Assembly: GCA_964396165.1 (NCBI GenBank)
Contig: CAYNEF010000015.1
Span: 11,321 to 75,320, forward strand
Direction of reading: 5' to 3'
Origin: CALCZU01 sp964396165
GTDB lineage: Bacteria > Bdellovibrionota > FAC87 > UBA2466
DNA: 64,000 bases
Part shown: one piece after another, positions 9,603 through 18,914 of the stretch
Layout of the letters: every line of letters begins with the position of its first letter
Numbering within the stretch: position 1 is the first letter of the stretch
Position numbers and translations under genes: made by a program
Notes under the pieces: generated by a model
Seen by the model: only the letters and a program-made list of their open reading frames with translations
Told to the model about the DNA's origin: nothing
The model's database searches: none

Positions 9603-10793
9603 ATGAAACACTATGATTTGGTAGTTTTGGGGGAGGAAATTGCGGGCATTTGGTATCTGAAAGAGCTCGCAAAAAAATACCAAGATCCCGCGCTGCTTAA
9701 GAAAAAAAACGGATTGCCACAAAGTATTCTTTGGGTACGTACACGGAACGAACTTCCCGTATTCCGTTTGCCCGTTTCGATTGCGACGCAATTTGAAATT
9801 CCGATAGGGGAACGCTGGAATATGGAACTGGCTTTTCCAGAGAAAGTGATTCTTTGGAACCAGAAAAAAATCGATTCTTATCTTGCTGGTCACCCTCTTA
9901 AAACCGGGAGCTGGCTCACTCAAGACAAAACAACTACGCGTATCTGCCAGCATTTGCTTACCCAAATCTCTGAGTTGGGAGTTATCGCAAAAGGAATTTG
10001 GTCAAGTCAGGGGTACTCTGATAATTTAAGTAATGAGTCAAAAGTATGGGCGAGTTTTTTGTGTGGAGAAATGGCTTCGTGGGATACCACAAAAGAAAAT
10101 CCCTTTCCTAAAGTGGAAGTCCTGACACTTGAGTCCCAAAATCAAATTTTAAAACTTAAATCTTCGCATAAGCAAGTAGAGCTTGAAGTTTTGAATGGTG
10201 AGAAATATTCCACAAGCAAATTGCTTTTGAATTCGGAGCTCTCACGTCTTAAAACACTTATTGGCGAAGAGAGTTTTCAAAGTATCGGTTTCAGTGATGA
10301 AGTCTTTTCCGATTTTGCGCTTTATGGTTTGCAAATTGAATTTGAAAAAGAGGCCTACCTGCCCTTTCAAAAATCCTGTCTGTTATTTTCTTCCGAAGGC
10401 GTTCCAGATACAAACCGGGAAATTTCGCTTCTCGAAGGGCATGGTAATTTAAGGCTCCAGGTTTGTGAGAGACGAAATGCCTCGCTCTATCATATTTTGG
10501 AAAGATTTAAACTCGCGCTGAAAGATTTAAGCCGGGGATACCCGGAATTACCCCTAAAAGTAAAAAGCTATTATCCTCCTCTGGGGCTTGAGTCGTGTTA
10601 TTCCGACAGCTCTCGAAGAGATGCGATCAACCTTTTGAACAGTGAAAAGCGCGATCTTTACCGACTGACGCAAGTGACATCGGGGACTGCTGTGACGAGT
10701 ATTAAAAATATTTCCCCCCAGGTGAATTGCCACATGCCCTACCCGTATGGAACCCTGATGGAATCAAAAAAACTTCTGTCAGAATATGGGTAA
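9603..10793 (+). CDS. Unknown protein with an N-terminal Rossmann-like (FAD-type) segment
   Basis: 396 aa. The N-terminus (MKHYDLVVLGEEIAGIWYLKELAKKY) has the beta-strand, turn, helix pattern of an FAD/NAD-binding Rossmann fold, but the glycine motif is degenerate (G-E-E-I-A-G instead of GxGxxG), so cofactor binding is doubtful. No other motif is recognised. It is divergent from the secreted-protein gene ending at 9542 and precedes argS by 75 bp on the same strand. Best described as a flavoprotein-like hypothetical protein. Confidence 0.7.
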   Translation: MKHYDLVVLGEEIAGIWYLKELAKKYQDPALLKKKNGLPQSILWVRTRNELPVFRLPVSIATQFEIPIGERWNMELAFPEKVILWNQKKIDSYLAGHPLKTGSWLTQDKTTTRICQHLLTQISELGVIAKGIWSSQGYSDNLSNESKVWASFLCGEMASWDTTKENPFPKVEVLTLESQNQILKLKSSHKQVELEVLNGEKYSTSKLLLNSELSRLKTLIGEESFQSIGFSDEVFSDFALYGLQIEFEKEAYLPFQKSCLLFSSEGVPDTNREISLLEGHGNLRLQVCERRNASLYHILERFKLALKDLSRGYPELPLKVKSYYPPLGLESCYSDSSRRDAINLLNSEKRDLYRLTQVTSGTAVTSIKNISPQVNCHMPYPYGTLMESKKLLSEYG

Positions 10794-10868
10794 TGCGTTG
10801 AGTCAACCTCTTGAAGTCCCTTTCGTTTAAGAGTACAAATAATTAAAATAACTACAGGAACTTAAAAG

Positions 10869-12599
10869 ATGCCTTATTACAGCGCCAAGTTGAGAGTTAC
10901 CGAAGCGATTACAACGTACTTTGCTCATCCCGAACTGACTGCCGAAAAAGTACAGGCAGAGCTCTCCACCCCTCCGAGTCTCGACTTAGGACACTTTGCA
11001 TTCCCCTGCTTTAGGCTCGCAAAACTTATGGGCGTACCCGCTGGCAAGATTGTGATGGAGGCCACCCAAAAATTAAAAGTTCCCGGCATGACATTGAGTG
11101 CTTCAGGCCCTTATTTAAATTTTAAGGTTAACCCCAGAGATTTGTTTCATCTTGTGACGGAAGAAATCACAACGCAAAAAAGCAAATACGGTGCTGATGG
11201 AAGCGGTAATGGATTAAAAGTAGTTCTCGAATACTGCTCGCCAAATATCGCCAAGCGCCTCGGTTTTCAGCACATCCGAAGTACATTGATTGGAAATATT
11301 CTTTCCAATGTGTATGAGTTTTTGGGTTACTCAACAGAAAGAATCAATTTTGTAGGAGATTGGGGTTCTCAATTTGCCCGTCTGCTTGCTGCCTTTGAAC
11401 TTTGGGGAAAAAAAGAAAAGCTCAATAAAAATGATTTGTCTGCTTCGATGGATCACTTGCTTGAAATTTACGTACGCTTTCACAAGGAAATGGAATCGCA
11501 ACCAGAACTTTTGGGGCGCGCGAGTGAATGTTTGCAGCGGCTAGAAAAAAACGAACCCAAAACGCGCGAGCTTTGGAGCCTAGTCCGAGAAATCAGCGTT
11601 CTGTCGATGGAAAAAACACTTTCCCGCATGCAGATTCGCTTTCACCATGTGGAAGGCGAAAGCCATTACACAACCGAAGTGGATAAAACTCTCGAAGAAA
11701 TTAAAAAGAAAGCGGACGCAAAAATTTCTGAAGGTGCCTGGATTGTCGAAGTACCAGACGTAACAGTGCCTGCGCTGATTCAAAAACGCGATGGCACGAC
11801 ACTTTATCTGACCCGTGATATCGCAGCATTGATTGATCGCTATGAGCGGTTTCACTTTCATAAAAGTATATATGTCGTTTCCGAGCAGCAGCGCTTACAC
11901 TTTCAACAACTCTTCGGTGTTGTGACAAAGATGGGTTATCCCTACGGCAAAGCGTGTGAGCATGTCGCATTCGGTACGGTCTTATTCGGCTCTGAAAAGA
12001 TGTCGACACGTGAAGGCCGGGTTATCTTTTTAGATGCAATTTTAGACGAAGCAAAAGCGCTGGCTTTAGAAGAATGCACCAAGAAAAATCCGGAATTGGC
12101 GAATAAGGAAGAAGTGGCAGAAATCGTCGGAGTCGGCGCTGTTATTTTCGGCAATATGTCTTCTCACAGAACACGTGACATTCAATTTGACTGGAAAAAT
12201 GTTTTAGCTTTTGACGGGGAAACAGGCCCCTATGTTCAATACGCCAACGTGCGCTCCAGAAGTTTGTTAGAAAAAGCCGGGATTAACAAAGATACCTTTC
12301 AACCGCCTAAATTAGCTGAGTCTCATCCGATTGCTTTGGAAGAAGAAGCGTTGATTGTGACGCTCTCTCGTTACCGGGCGATGTTAAAACAAATTGTTTC
12401 AGAAAATGATCCGTATTATCTGACAAGTTATCTGATTGATTTGGCGAAAGCCTTTAATCGTTTTTATTACCAGTTCCCGGTTCTTCAAGCCGCAGACGAA
12501 GCAAGCCGCGATATGCGCATTGCCCTTGTGGTTTGCACGGAAGAAGTAATTAGAAACGGGTTAGCATTACTGGGAATCAAGTGTCCGAAAGAAATGTAA
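10869..12599 (+). CDS. argS: Arginyl-tRNA synthetase with degenerate HIGH motif
   Basis: Class I synthetase charging tRNA-Arg. 576 aa with the ArgRS-specific N-terminal domain (residues 1-90), the catalytic core and a C-terminal DALR anticodon-binding domain ending in a typical form (GIKCPKEM). The KMSKS counterpart is KMSTREG, normal for many ArgRS. The HIGH region reads NIAKRLGFQHIRST where the family normally has NIAKPFHxGHLRST: the first His and the Gly are replaced and only the last His remains. I confirmed the codons. Start ATG follows an AGGAA ribosome-binding site. No other argS is visible in the window. Confidence 0.93.
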   Translation: MPYYSAKLRVTEAITTYFAHPELTAEKVQAELSTPPSLDLGHFAFPCFRLAKLMGVPAGKIVMEATQKLKVPGMTLSASGPYLNFKVNPRDLFHLVTEEITTQKSKYGADGSGNGLKVVLEYCSPNIAKRLGFQHIRSTLIGNILSNVYEFLGYSTERINFVGDWGSQFARLLAAFELWGKKEKLNKNDLSASMDHLLEIYVRFHKEMESQPELLGRASECLQRLEKNEPKTRELWSLVREISVLSMEKTLSRMQIRFHHVEGESHYTTEVDKTLEEIKKKADAKISEGAWIVEVPDVTVPALIQKRDGTTLYLTRDIAALIDRYERFHFHKSIYVVSEQQRLHFQQLFGVVTKMGYPYGKACEHVAFGTVLFGSEKMSTREGRVIFLDAILDEAKALALEECTKKNPELANKEEVAEIVGVGAVIFGNMSSHRTRDIQFDWKNVLAFDGETGPYVQYANVRSRSLLEKAGINKDTFQPPKLAESHPIALEEEALIVTLSRYRAMLKQIVSENDPYYLTSYLIDLAKAFNRFYYQFPVLQAADEASRDMRIALVVCTEEVIRNGLALLGIKCPKEM

Positions 12600-13627
12600 T
12601 CCAAAAAATCCTGATTTTTCGCTTCTCTTCCTTAGGCGATATCGTCATGGCGACCCCGATGATACGCGTCTTGCGTGAAAAATACCCGTTCGCACAAATC
12701 GACATGGTCGTAAGAGAAGATTTTTTTGATCTTATCAAACACAATCCACATCTAGATGCGAAAATTTCTTTGGGTAGAAAAGAAGGAATACGTGGCGTGA
12801 TTCGCCTGTTAAAGCAGCTAAACTTAGAACGCTACGATGTCATCTATGATGCGCATAGAAGTTTGCGCACCCTTTTTATGATGCCCTTTTTGAAAGCGGG
12901 AAAGAAACTTTACTTTGATAAAATGTACTTAAGACGCAGTCTCGCACTAACTTTTAAATTGCGGTTATTAAAGCATCTGCCACGAACACTTGTCCGTTAC
13001 ATCGAGCCTTTAAAAGAAATCGGTGTAAGTGATGACAAAAAAGGGCCGGAAGTTTTTTTTACAGAAGAAGAAAAAATTAGTGCCACGTCAAAGTCAGGCC
13101 TTAAGAAAACACACTCTCTTCTTGTCGGCATCATCCCGTCTGCGCAATGGCCGGGCAAACGTTGGCCAGACATGCGGTTTCGAGAACTGATTCAGCGCTT
13201 ACTGTCTGATGCTCGTTTTCAGTTCGTTGTCTTTGGTGGTAAATCAGATTCGTTTATTGATGAAATCTGTAAGGGCTTACCGGTAGACAGAGTTCTTAAT
13301 TTAAAAGGGAAACTGACGATTTCCGAATGCATGGCACTCATTAAAGAATGCCAATTTGTGATCGCAAACGATACGGGGCTAATGCACGTCGCTGATGCAC
13401 TCGACATCCCTTCTCTTTTATTTTTAGGCCCCACTTCAAAGGAATTGGGTTGTTTACCGTTTCATCCAAAAGCCATCGTTTTAGAGCATGATCTTTTTTG
13501 TCGTCCCTGTTCAAAAAACGGTGAAGCGCCTTGCATCCGTAAGGAGCGTTACTGTCTTACTCTCACGACAACCGAGATGGCTTATCAAGCAAGCTTAAAA
13601 ATGGCCCTCACAGCGGGGGTTCGATGA
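12581..13627 (+). CDS. Heptosyltransferase-like glycosyltransferase, family 9 (LPS core)
   Basis: Likely transfers heptose to lipid A-Kdo in LPS core synthesis (WaaC/WaaF family). 348 aa. GT9 landmarks are the N-terminal ILIFRFSSLGDIVMATPMI, a central PSAQWPGKRWP segment, and the donor-binding region NDTGLMHVADAL with LGPTSKELG. A Cys cluster near the C-terminus (CRPC, then two further Cys) is common in this family. It starts with GTG inside argS (19-bp overlap), preceded by GGGA, and ends overlapping waaA by ATGA. Which heptose is added cannot be told from sequence. Confidence 0.87.
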   Translation: MSERNVIQKILIFRFSSLGDIVMATPMIRVLREKYPFAQIDMVVREDFFDLIKHNPHLDAKISLGRKEGIRGVIRLLKQLNLERYDVIYDAHRSLRTLFMMPFLKAGKKLYFDKMYLRRSLALTFKLRLLKHLPRTLVRYIEPLKEIGVSDDKKGPEVFFTEEEKISATSKSGLKKTHSLLVGIIPSAQWPGKRWPDMRFRELIQRLLSDARFQFVVFGGKSDSFIDEICKGLPVDRVLNLKGKLTISECMALIKECQFVIANDTGLMHVADALDIPSLLFLGPTSKELGCLPFHPKAIVLEHDLFCRPCSKNGEAPCIRKERYCLTLTTTEMAYQASLKMALTAGVR

Positions 13628-14883
13628 AGTCGCTGCAATACACAGTGGGGTATTTTTTCTTTTTAGTAGCTGCCCATTTGCTGATGCCGTTTAATAAAAA
13701 AATTCGCTTAGGCGTTTTGGGCAGGTACAAAGCTGCATTTCGACTTCTAACGCTTCAAATCCCAGATGAAAAAAAAGTGTACTGGTTTCACGTCGCCTCA
13801 AGTGGGGAGCTTGAACAAGTCTTGCCGATTTTGGATCTGCTAAAAGAACAAATTCCCCAGGCGTATGTTTTTGTTACCTACTTCTCCCCTTCTGGAGAAA
13901 AATCGATTCGTTTGGAAACCGCGCGACGAGTAAAAAATAAAAAGTCCATCCCTTGGGATTACGCCGATTATTCTTTGTTTGATTTTAAATCTGTGATGTT
14001 GCAAGTAGTAAAAAAAATCAAGCCTGTGGCTTTTATTGCGATCCACCGGGAAATTTGGCCGGGTATTTTAATGGCTTGCAAGGCAAAACAAGTTCCCAGT
14101 TATTTGTTTTCTGCCTATTTCCCAGCATCGAGCGCAAACACTTTTTGGAAGTACACGAACTGGATTAAGTATTTTAAACTTGTGGGAACAGTGGATGAAG
14201 GTTCTGTCGCCTTTTTAAAGTCCGTAGTCCCCAGTCTTACGGCTCAGAAAATTGGTGATTCCAGAATTGAACGTGTAGTCTCCAGACGAAAACTTCAGTC
14301 TGGTCCCCCTCCTTACGCAACCTTTTTTGAAAACCAGAAAGTGGTAGTCGTAGGAAGCGTCTGGCCCAAAGACTTTGACGAGTTGATTAAGGCAGTTCGC
14401 CTGCACAAAGATAAAAGATTTATTTTTGTACCGCACGAACCAAAGACGGAATTTACAAACCACATCATCGAAAGTCTGAAGAACGAAGGCCTCATCGCAC
14501 GTCTGTGGAGCCGGTGGTTGCTTGAGCCGGATACGACAAGCCAAATCGTATATGATTCTGTTGGGGGATTGTTTGAGTTGTATTCGATTGCACGTTTTGC
14601 CTTTGTGGGCGGTGGCTTTGTCAAAAGAGTCCATAATGTGCTTGAGCCCGCAGCATACGGGTTACCTATTCTCACAGGGCCGCTAATGGAAAACTCTCGA
14701 GAAGCGATTGAGCTTCTTCAAACACACGGTCTTTTTAGGTGTGCAGATGGAGGCGTGATAAGTAAAACGTTTAACGTCATCGATCAGCAGGATAATTATC
14801 TTGCCGCCAAGGAAAACGTGGAAAGATTTATTAAGAATGGCGTCGGAGCCTCGCAAAAATACGTTGATTTAATTGCTCGTTAA
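13624..14883 (+). CDS. waaA: 3-deoxy-D-manno-octulosonic acid (Kdo) transferase
   Basis: Adds Kdo to lipid IVA, the first step of LPS inner core assembly, at the inner membrane. 419 aa with an N-terminal membrane anchor, the WFHVASSGELEQ motif near residue 57, the YFSPSGEKS region, and the C-terminal GGGF..RVHNVLEPAAYGLPILTGP signature of the Kdo transferase/GT30 family. ATG overlaps the upstream heptosyltransferase stop by four bases (ATGA). Its 3' end overlaps the convergent DUF218 gene by 15 bp. Confidence 0.94.
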   Translation: MKSLQYTVGYFFFLVAAHLLMPFNKKIRLGVLGRYKAAFRLLTLQIPDEKKVYWFHVASSGELEQVLPILDLLKEQIPQAYVFVTYFSPSGEKSIRLETARRVKNKKSIPWDYADYSLFDFKSVMLQVVKKIKPVAFIAIHREIWPGILMACKAKQVPSYLFSAYFPASSANTFWKYTNWIKYFKLVGTVDEGSVAFLKSVVPSLTAQKIGDSRIERVVSRRKLQSGPPPYATFFENQKVVVVGSVWPKDFDELIKAVRLHKDKRFIFVPHEPKTEFTNHIIESLKNEGLIARLWSRWLLEPDTTSQIVYDSVGGLFELYSIARFAFVGGGFVKRVHNVLEPAAYGLPILTGPLMENSREAIELLQTHGLFRCADGGVISKTFNVIDQQDNYLAAKENVERFIKNGVGASQKYVDLIAR

Positions 14884-15516
14884 GTGGTGCAAGAAGTAGT
14901 TTTTAAACAGAAATAACTTACAATATTCCGCAAATACTTTTAAAGACGCATCGATAAACTTCTCAGGATGCAGTACGCCAATTTGAGACAGTTCAGAGGG
15001 TGCGGGATAAGGGATATATTCCATTTCGGGCGCAAGAGTTTTAAAAATAATTAGAGATCGCGGCATGTGGTATTCGGAAGTGATTAGTATCACGCGCGCG
15101 ATGTGGTTTAAGTTCAGAATTTTTTGGGATTCTCGGGCGTTTTCTATAGTGGATGTGGAATTAGACTCAAGGATGATTTTCTTCCAGATCTCTTGCATGT
15201 TTTCTTTGCTATCGAGTTGAAAGTTCACAAGCTCGACAAGCTTTATGCCCTTGCCGCCGCCCGAGATAAGGAGGAGTTTACTCTCCCTGCTTCTAAGCAG
15301 TTCGACTGCTTTGGGGATGCGGTTTCTATCGCCCGTGAGCACCACAATGGCTTCGTTTTCGATTTTGGGGGTCTTTAGTTGTTCTATTCCTAAGAGAGAT
15401 TGCTCGGAATAGGCTCGGCACTGGAAGAAAAAGAAGGCAAAATCGATTAAAAAGGCAGCAAAAATCCCCAATAATAGCCATGGGATCCACTTCAATCTGT
15501 GTGGGACGGTTAACAT
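14869..15516 (-). CDS. DUF218 (YdcF/ElyC/SanA-like) membrane protein
   Basis: 215 aa. A single N-terminal membrane helix (about residues 11-30) is followed by a DUF218 domain: IVVLTGDRNRIPKAVELL, then LLISGGGKG and ILITSEYHMPRS, the family's conserved strand and loop motifs. Homologues act at the envelope (ElyC, SanA) with poorly defined biochemistry. It is convergent with waaA and overlaps its end by 15 bp, so an envelope or LPS-linked role is plausible but not shown. Confidence 0.85.
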   Translation of the reverse strand: MLTVPHRLKWIPWLLLGIFAAFLIDFAFFFFQCRAYSEQSLLGIEQLKTPKIENEAIVVLTGDRNRIPKAVELLRSRESKLLLISGGGKGIKLVELVNFQLDSKENMQEIWKKIILESNSTSTIENARESQKILNLNHIARVILITSEYHMPRSLIIFKTLAPEMEYIPYPAPSELSQIGVLHPEKFIDASLKVFAEYCKLFLFKNYFLHHLTSN

Positions 15517-15624
15517 TTCAACTGCAACGTAGCGGAAACTTTAACTTTTTACAATAATTTGCTTGAAAATTGGCCCGTTTGTCACTAAAGCTAAGGGTCA
15601 TATTTGTTTATTAAGGAGCTTATT

Positions 15625-15852
15625 GTGGCCAGACGTTGTGCATACTGTGACAAGACCCCGGTAGTGGGACATAAAATCAGTCACTCGAATATCAAGACAA
15701 AAATCCGTCATTTTCCAAACTTGCAAAAAGTACGTGCATTCTTGGATGGTGTTGTTCAAAGAGTGTATGTTTGTACGCGTTGTTTGCGTAGCGGCCGTTT
15801 AGTAAAACCGCCTGTAAGCAAACACACTAAAACTGCTCAACCAGCAGTTTAA
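15625..15852 (+). CDS. rpmB: 50S ribosomal protein L28, zinc-binding form
   Basis: 75-aa large-subunit protein. The start is the GTG at 15625, with a perfect AAGGAG six bases upstream; earlier in-frame codons lack a ribosome-binding site and would add residues foreign to L28. ARRCAYC near the N-terminus and VCTRC near residue 51 form the CxxC pairs of the zinc-binding (C+) L28 variant, and HKISHSNIKTK is typical of the family. Followed by a strong intrinsic terminator, so it appears monocistronic. Confidence 0.96.
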   Translation: MARRCAYCDKTPVVGHKISHSNIKTKIRHFPNLQKVRAFLDGVVQRVYVCTRCLRSGRLVKPPVSKHTKTAQPAV

Positions 15853-15872
15853 TATTCTCTCTCAATTTTAAG

Positions 15873-15902
15873 AACCCTCTCGTTCACGAGAGGGTTTTTT
15901 TT
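15873..15902 (+). terminator. Intrinsic terminator of rpmB
   Basis: Perfect 10-bp stem (15873-15882 with 15887-15896), TTCA loop, then a run of eight T. It lies 20 bp after the rpmB stop codon. Confidence 0.95.
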
Positions 15903-15974
15903 GTCCTCTTAAGGCTAAATTCCGGTCTGGCACGTCTTGCATTGTAATCTCATCGAGAGCATGAGGAGAAGACA

Positions 15975-16955
15975 ATGCAAATGGAACTAATCTACGGAAA
16001 ATCAAAATCCTTTCAAAATCTGGTAACAGAAATCGATCAGTTTGCCGAAGCGCACTGGCCTATTTTACTTTTGGGTGAAACGGGTGTGGGAAAAGAACTG
16101 ATCGCACGTCGTATTCATACAAAATCAAAACGATCCAAAGGACCGTTTATACCTGTCAATTGCGGTGCCTTACCGGGAGGATTATTTGAAAGCGAACTTT
16201 TCGGATTTGAAAGAGGCGCCTTTTCTGGAGCGGTGCAAAATTCCCGCGGTCTGGTAAGAGCAGCGCAAGGCGGGACCATTTTTCTAGATGAAATTGGAGA
16301 GTTAGACTTAAACCTTCAAGTGAAGCTTTTAAGGCTGCTTGAAACTGGAGAAGTCAGATCTATTGGTGGGACCCGCTACGATCTTGTCGATGTCAGAATC
16401 ATTGCCGCAACCAATGTGGATTTATACGAAGCGGTTGGACAGGGAAAATTCCGCCATGACTTGCTCGAAAGACTCTCGGTACTTACTACCGAAGTCATGC
16501 CCTTAAGAGAACGCAAAGAAGATGTCACTATCATCGCGAGTGAAATTTTAGATCGCATGGGTGCCATCTATGCGATGGGTAGCATAGAAAAACTGCAGGA
16601 ATATCCCTGGCCGGGAAATGTCAGACAGTTGCGCAATGTCCTAATTCGGGCTACCGTTCTCGGTGGAAATAAGGTTACCAAAGAGGTTTTAGAACGCGTT
16701 TTAAAACAGGATGCGGTTTTAAATGATCGCATGCAGTCGTCTAGTGAAGGCGAGTTGAAACTAGCAAACGGTACCCTAGAGGAAATTGAAAAGCAGATTA
16801 TCGAACTTAGGCTTAAGCAATTTAATGGCAATAGAAAACGCACAGCACAGGACTTGGGAATTGCTAAATCCACTCTTCATGAAAAATTGCGCAAATGGAA
16901 GATGGAAGACGTTTCAAGCGACGAAACTGCTCTTATGCTTCCTGCTATGGCATAA
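15975..16955 (+). CDS. Sigma-54-dependent activator lacking an N-terminal regulatory domain
   Basis: 326-aa bacterial enhancer-binding protein. The AAA+ domain begins within the first 15 residues, so no receiver, GAF or PAS domain is present. Motifs are Walker A GETGVGKE, the sigma-54 contact loop GAFSGA (usual GAFTGA with Thr to Ser), Walker B GTIFLDEIGE, and an R-finger region. The C-terminal Fis-type helix-turn-helix lies at about residues 270-315. Two good sigma-54-type promoters exist in the window (near 29.6 and 46.66 kb) and are candidate targets. Its end overlaps the next gene by 77 bp. Confidence 0.92.
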   Translation: MQMELIYGKSKSFQNLVTEIDQFAEAHWPILLLGETGVGKELIARRIHTKSKRSKGPFIPVNCGALPGGLFESELFGFERGAFSGAVQNSRGLVRAAQGGTIFLDEIGELDLNLQVKLLRLLETGEVRSIGGTRYDLVDVRIIAATNVDLYEAVGQGKFRHDLLERLSVLTTEVMPLRERKEDVTIIASEILDRMGAIYAMGSIEKLQEYPWPGNVRQLRNVLIRATVLGGNKVTKEVLERVLKQDAVLNDRMQSSSEGELKLANGTLEEIEKQIIELRLKQFNGNRKRTAQDLGIAKSTLHEKLRKWKMEDVSSDETALMLPAMA

Positions 16956-17826
16956 CTTTTTGGTTGCGTCGCCTGTTCCCAGGCTTCAAGAGGGTGGGCG
17001 ACGCAATTGGTTCTTAGAGCAGATTTCCACTCCCCCTATACCAACTTTTCCCGATAAAAATCGCAGCCAAGCTTCTTTCAATTTTACGCATTTTGGGGAT
17101 TCCATTTCAATTCAGGAGTCCGCACTTTTAAACTTACATGTGGTTGAGCTGGGGGCCAAGTTTTCCCAACGCATGTATCCCAGGCTTTTTGATGAAAGCA
17201 CGGCTTTAAAAAATAGTTCTAATCAAGAACGAAATACGGCGACTTTTGAAATAGCTCGCAATTTTATTACTGCCACCAACCATTACGGAAGGCTTGGTCT
17301 AGAATACATACATATCTTTCCACATAAAACGCGCTACCTGCATATTGGTATCCATATGGGCATGATGGAATCCACAGAAAATCCCTATTCTATGCGGATT
17401 AATATAGACCGCTTTCAGAGAGTTTCTATTGGACTTCTTGGAATGGACTATGAAGAATATAACGAAGAGGGCGAGCATGACGAGGGTGGTACCTGGGTGC
17501 TTTCCAGCGAAATTGCTCGAGCATACAAAAATGAAGAGTTTTCCAAATGGAGAGTCGGCGGATTTTTAAAGTGGACTTATCGACAAAGAGATCTGTTTGA
17601 GACGATTGTAAATAAATACAGGTTATACGAGCACATGCTTTTTACGTTTGGACCATTCACAGAGTGGTTTAATGGAAATACGAATATCAGAATTGCTGCG
17701 AATTTTAGACTGCTGATAGATAAGTCTATCGAAACGGTGGGGGATCCTGCTGTGGTGCGAGGAGCAGCTTACCCGATGGATTTACGTCTTCCTGATTTAA
17801 ACTTTCAATTTACGTATATTTTTTAG
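16879..17826 (+). CDS. Predicted beta-barrel outer-membrane protein
   Basis: 315 aa from the ATG at 16879, chosen because it gives a basic n-region then a hydrophobic stretch (LLLCFLLWHNFLVA) that reads as a signal peptide. The mature protein has alternating hydrophobic/polar strands with many Tyr, Phe and Trp, and ends in the aromatic pattern FQFTYIF typical of BamA-assembled barrels. No family is recognised. It overlaps the activator gene by 77 bp in another frame with no clear ribosome-binding site, so start and translation are the least certain points. Confidence 0.65.
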   Translation: MKNCANGRWKTFQATKLLLCFLLWHNFLVASPVPRLQEGGRRNWFLEQISTPPIPTFPDKNRSQASFNFTHFGDSISIQESALLNLHVVELGAKFSQRMYPRLFDESTALKNSSNQERNTATFEIARNFITATNHYGRLGLEYIHIFPHKTRYLHIGIHMGMMESTENPYSMRINIDRFQRVSIGLLGMDYEEYNEEGEHDEGGTWVLSSEIARAYKNEEFSKWRVGGFLKWTYRQRDLFETIVNKYRLYEHMLFTFGPFTEWFNGNTNIRIAANFRLLIDKSIETVGDPAVVRGAAYPMDLRLPDLNFQFTYIF

Positions 17827-18914
17827 TGGGCTTCGTCGTCGTTACGCGCGCGATCGTGTGGTACAAAACTGCTTTTAGAAGGCGTATTTCTTTGGGTGAA
17901 TATTTCTGGGTTTGCAGCAAGCTGACTTTTAAACTGGTCGATAAAATTTAACAGAGGCAATTTGCCGAGTTCGTCATTGTCGCGCACTCCATGATCGCCT
18001 TCCCCTTCTTTTCCGTAATACGCTTCATTGGTATTGTTTAAAAAGTTGGGGTCCAGTTCCTGCATCTCATTTAACATCGAGATATTTTCTTTATCCTGGA
18101 AAAGTTTTTTAAGTTCTACGTAATCTTCTTTGGCGATTGGCGTTTTTAAATCAGAAAATTTCTTGATGTTTTTTCCTAGTTCATCTTTCTTTTCAGCAAT
18201 CTTTTTTTCTTCTTCTTTTTTCTTTAATTCTTCCAGTGTTTTTTGCAGCTGTTCGGAAGAGGATTGCCCTGTGGGTTTGGAAATAGCGCCAAAGGATGCT
18301 GTTTTATCCGAACTGTTTAGACCAAAAGTGGATTTTGATTCTTTTTCGGGGAACATTCCGCCTTCGGTTTTGGCTTTAGGTATGTCTGCTAACTTGGGGC
18401 CGACTTGTTTGGCAAGATTAGGTGTTAGGCCCACTTGATTGAGCAGTTGATTTGTCGGGCCTTTTGCAATCGTGCCGACTTTATTAATCAGGGATTTCGC
18501 GTTGCTCAAATTTTCTACATAAGGATTGGCGGCTATCGCATTTTCTTTGTTTTCGGTCGTGCTAGCTTGGTTATCTACCTCTCCTACTGGAGCGTTGATA
18601 GCGCCGAGTTCTGATTTGGGATCAAAATTCATTTCTTTTGCGTTTGTTATTTTTTCTATCTTTGCGGTAATTTCGGCAGAGCCTGAAGCCGTTTCTTTTG
18701 GCGCTGTTTCTTCTTTTGGTTTACCAATTTCTGCTTTACCGAGTTCGACAGATTCTAAAATAGTTGGGTTTACTGTTTGTACATCGGAAAACGCATTGGT
18801 GAGTATTTCAATAGCGCTTGTCTCAGTATTCTGCGTGTTTTCATCCAGTTCAAAAGCAAAACCTTGGATGGATACAAATAAAGAAAACAAAATAAATGTA
18901 AAAACTCTATTCAC
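17823..18914 (-). CDS. Secreted low-complexity protein of unknown function
   Basis: 363 aa. Begins at GTG (18912-18914) with a signal peptide (MNRVFTFILFSLFVSIQGFAF). The mature part is rich in Glu, Lys, Ala, Thr and Asn, with a Lys/Glu coiled-coil stretch near residues 215-255, and contains no motif I recognise. Its start overlaps the stop of a short upstream frame (18907-19059) by eight bases, and its stop overlaps the convergent outer-membrane protein gene by four. Probably periplasmic or exported. Confidence 0.65.
   Translation of the reverse strand: MNRVFTFILFSLFVSIQGFAFELDENTQNTETSAIEILTNAFSDVQTVNPTILESVELGKAEIGKPKEETAPKETASGSAEITAKIEKITNAKEMNFDPKSELGAINAPVGEVDNQASTTENKENAIAANPYVENLSNAKSLINKVGTIAKGPTNQLLNQVGLTPNLAKQVGPKLADIPKAKTEGGMFPEKESKSTFGLNSSDKTASFGAISKPTGQSSSEQLQKTLEELKKKEEEKKIAEKKDELGKNIKKFSDLKTPIAKEDYVELKKLFQDKENISMLNEMQELDPNFLNNTNEAYYGKEGEGDHGVRDNDELGKLPLLNFIDQFKSQLAANPEIFTQRNTPSKSSFVPHDRARNDDEAH

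Noticed and set aside
15928..15941. TGGCAC and TTGCA resembling a sigma-54 promoter before the activator gene
   Set aside because: The GG-to-GC distance is 10 bases, not the required 12, so sigma-54 would not fit.
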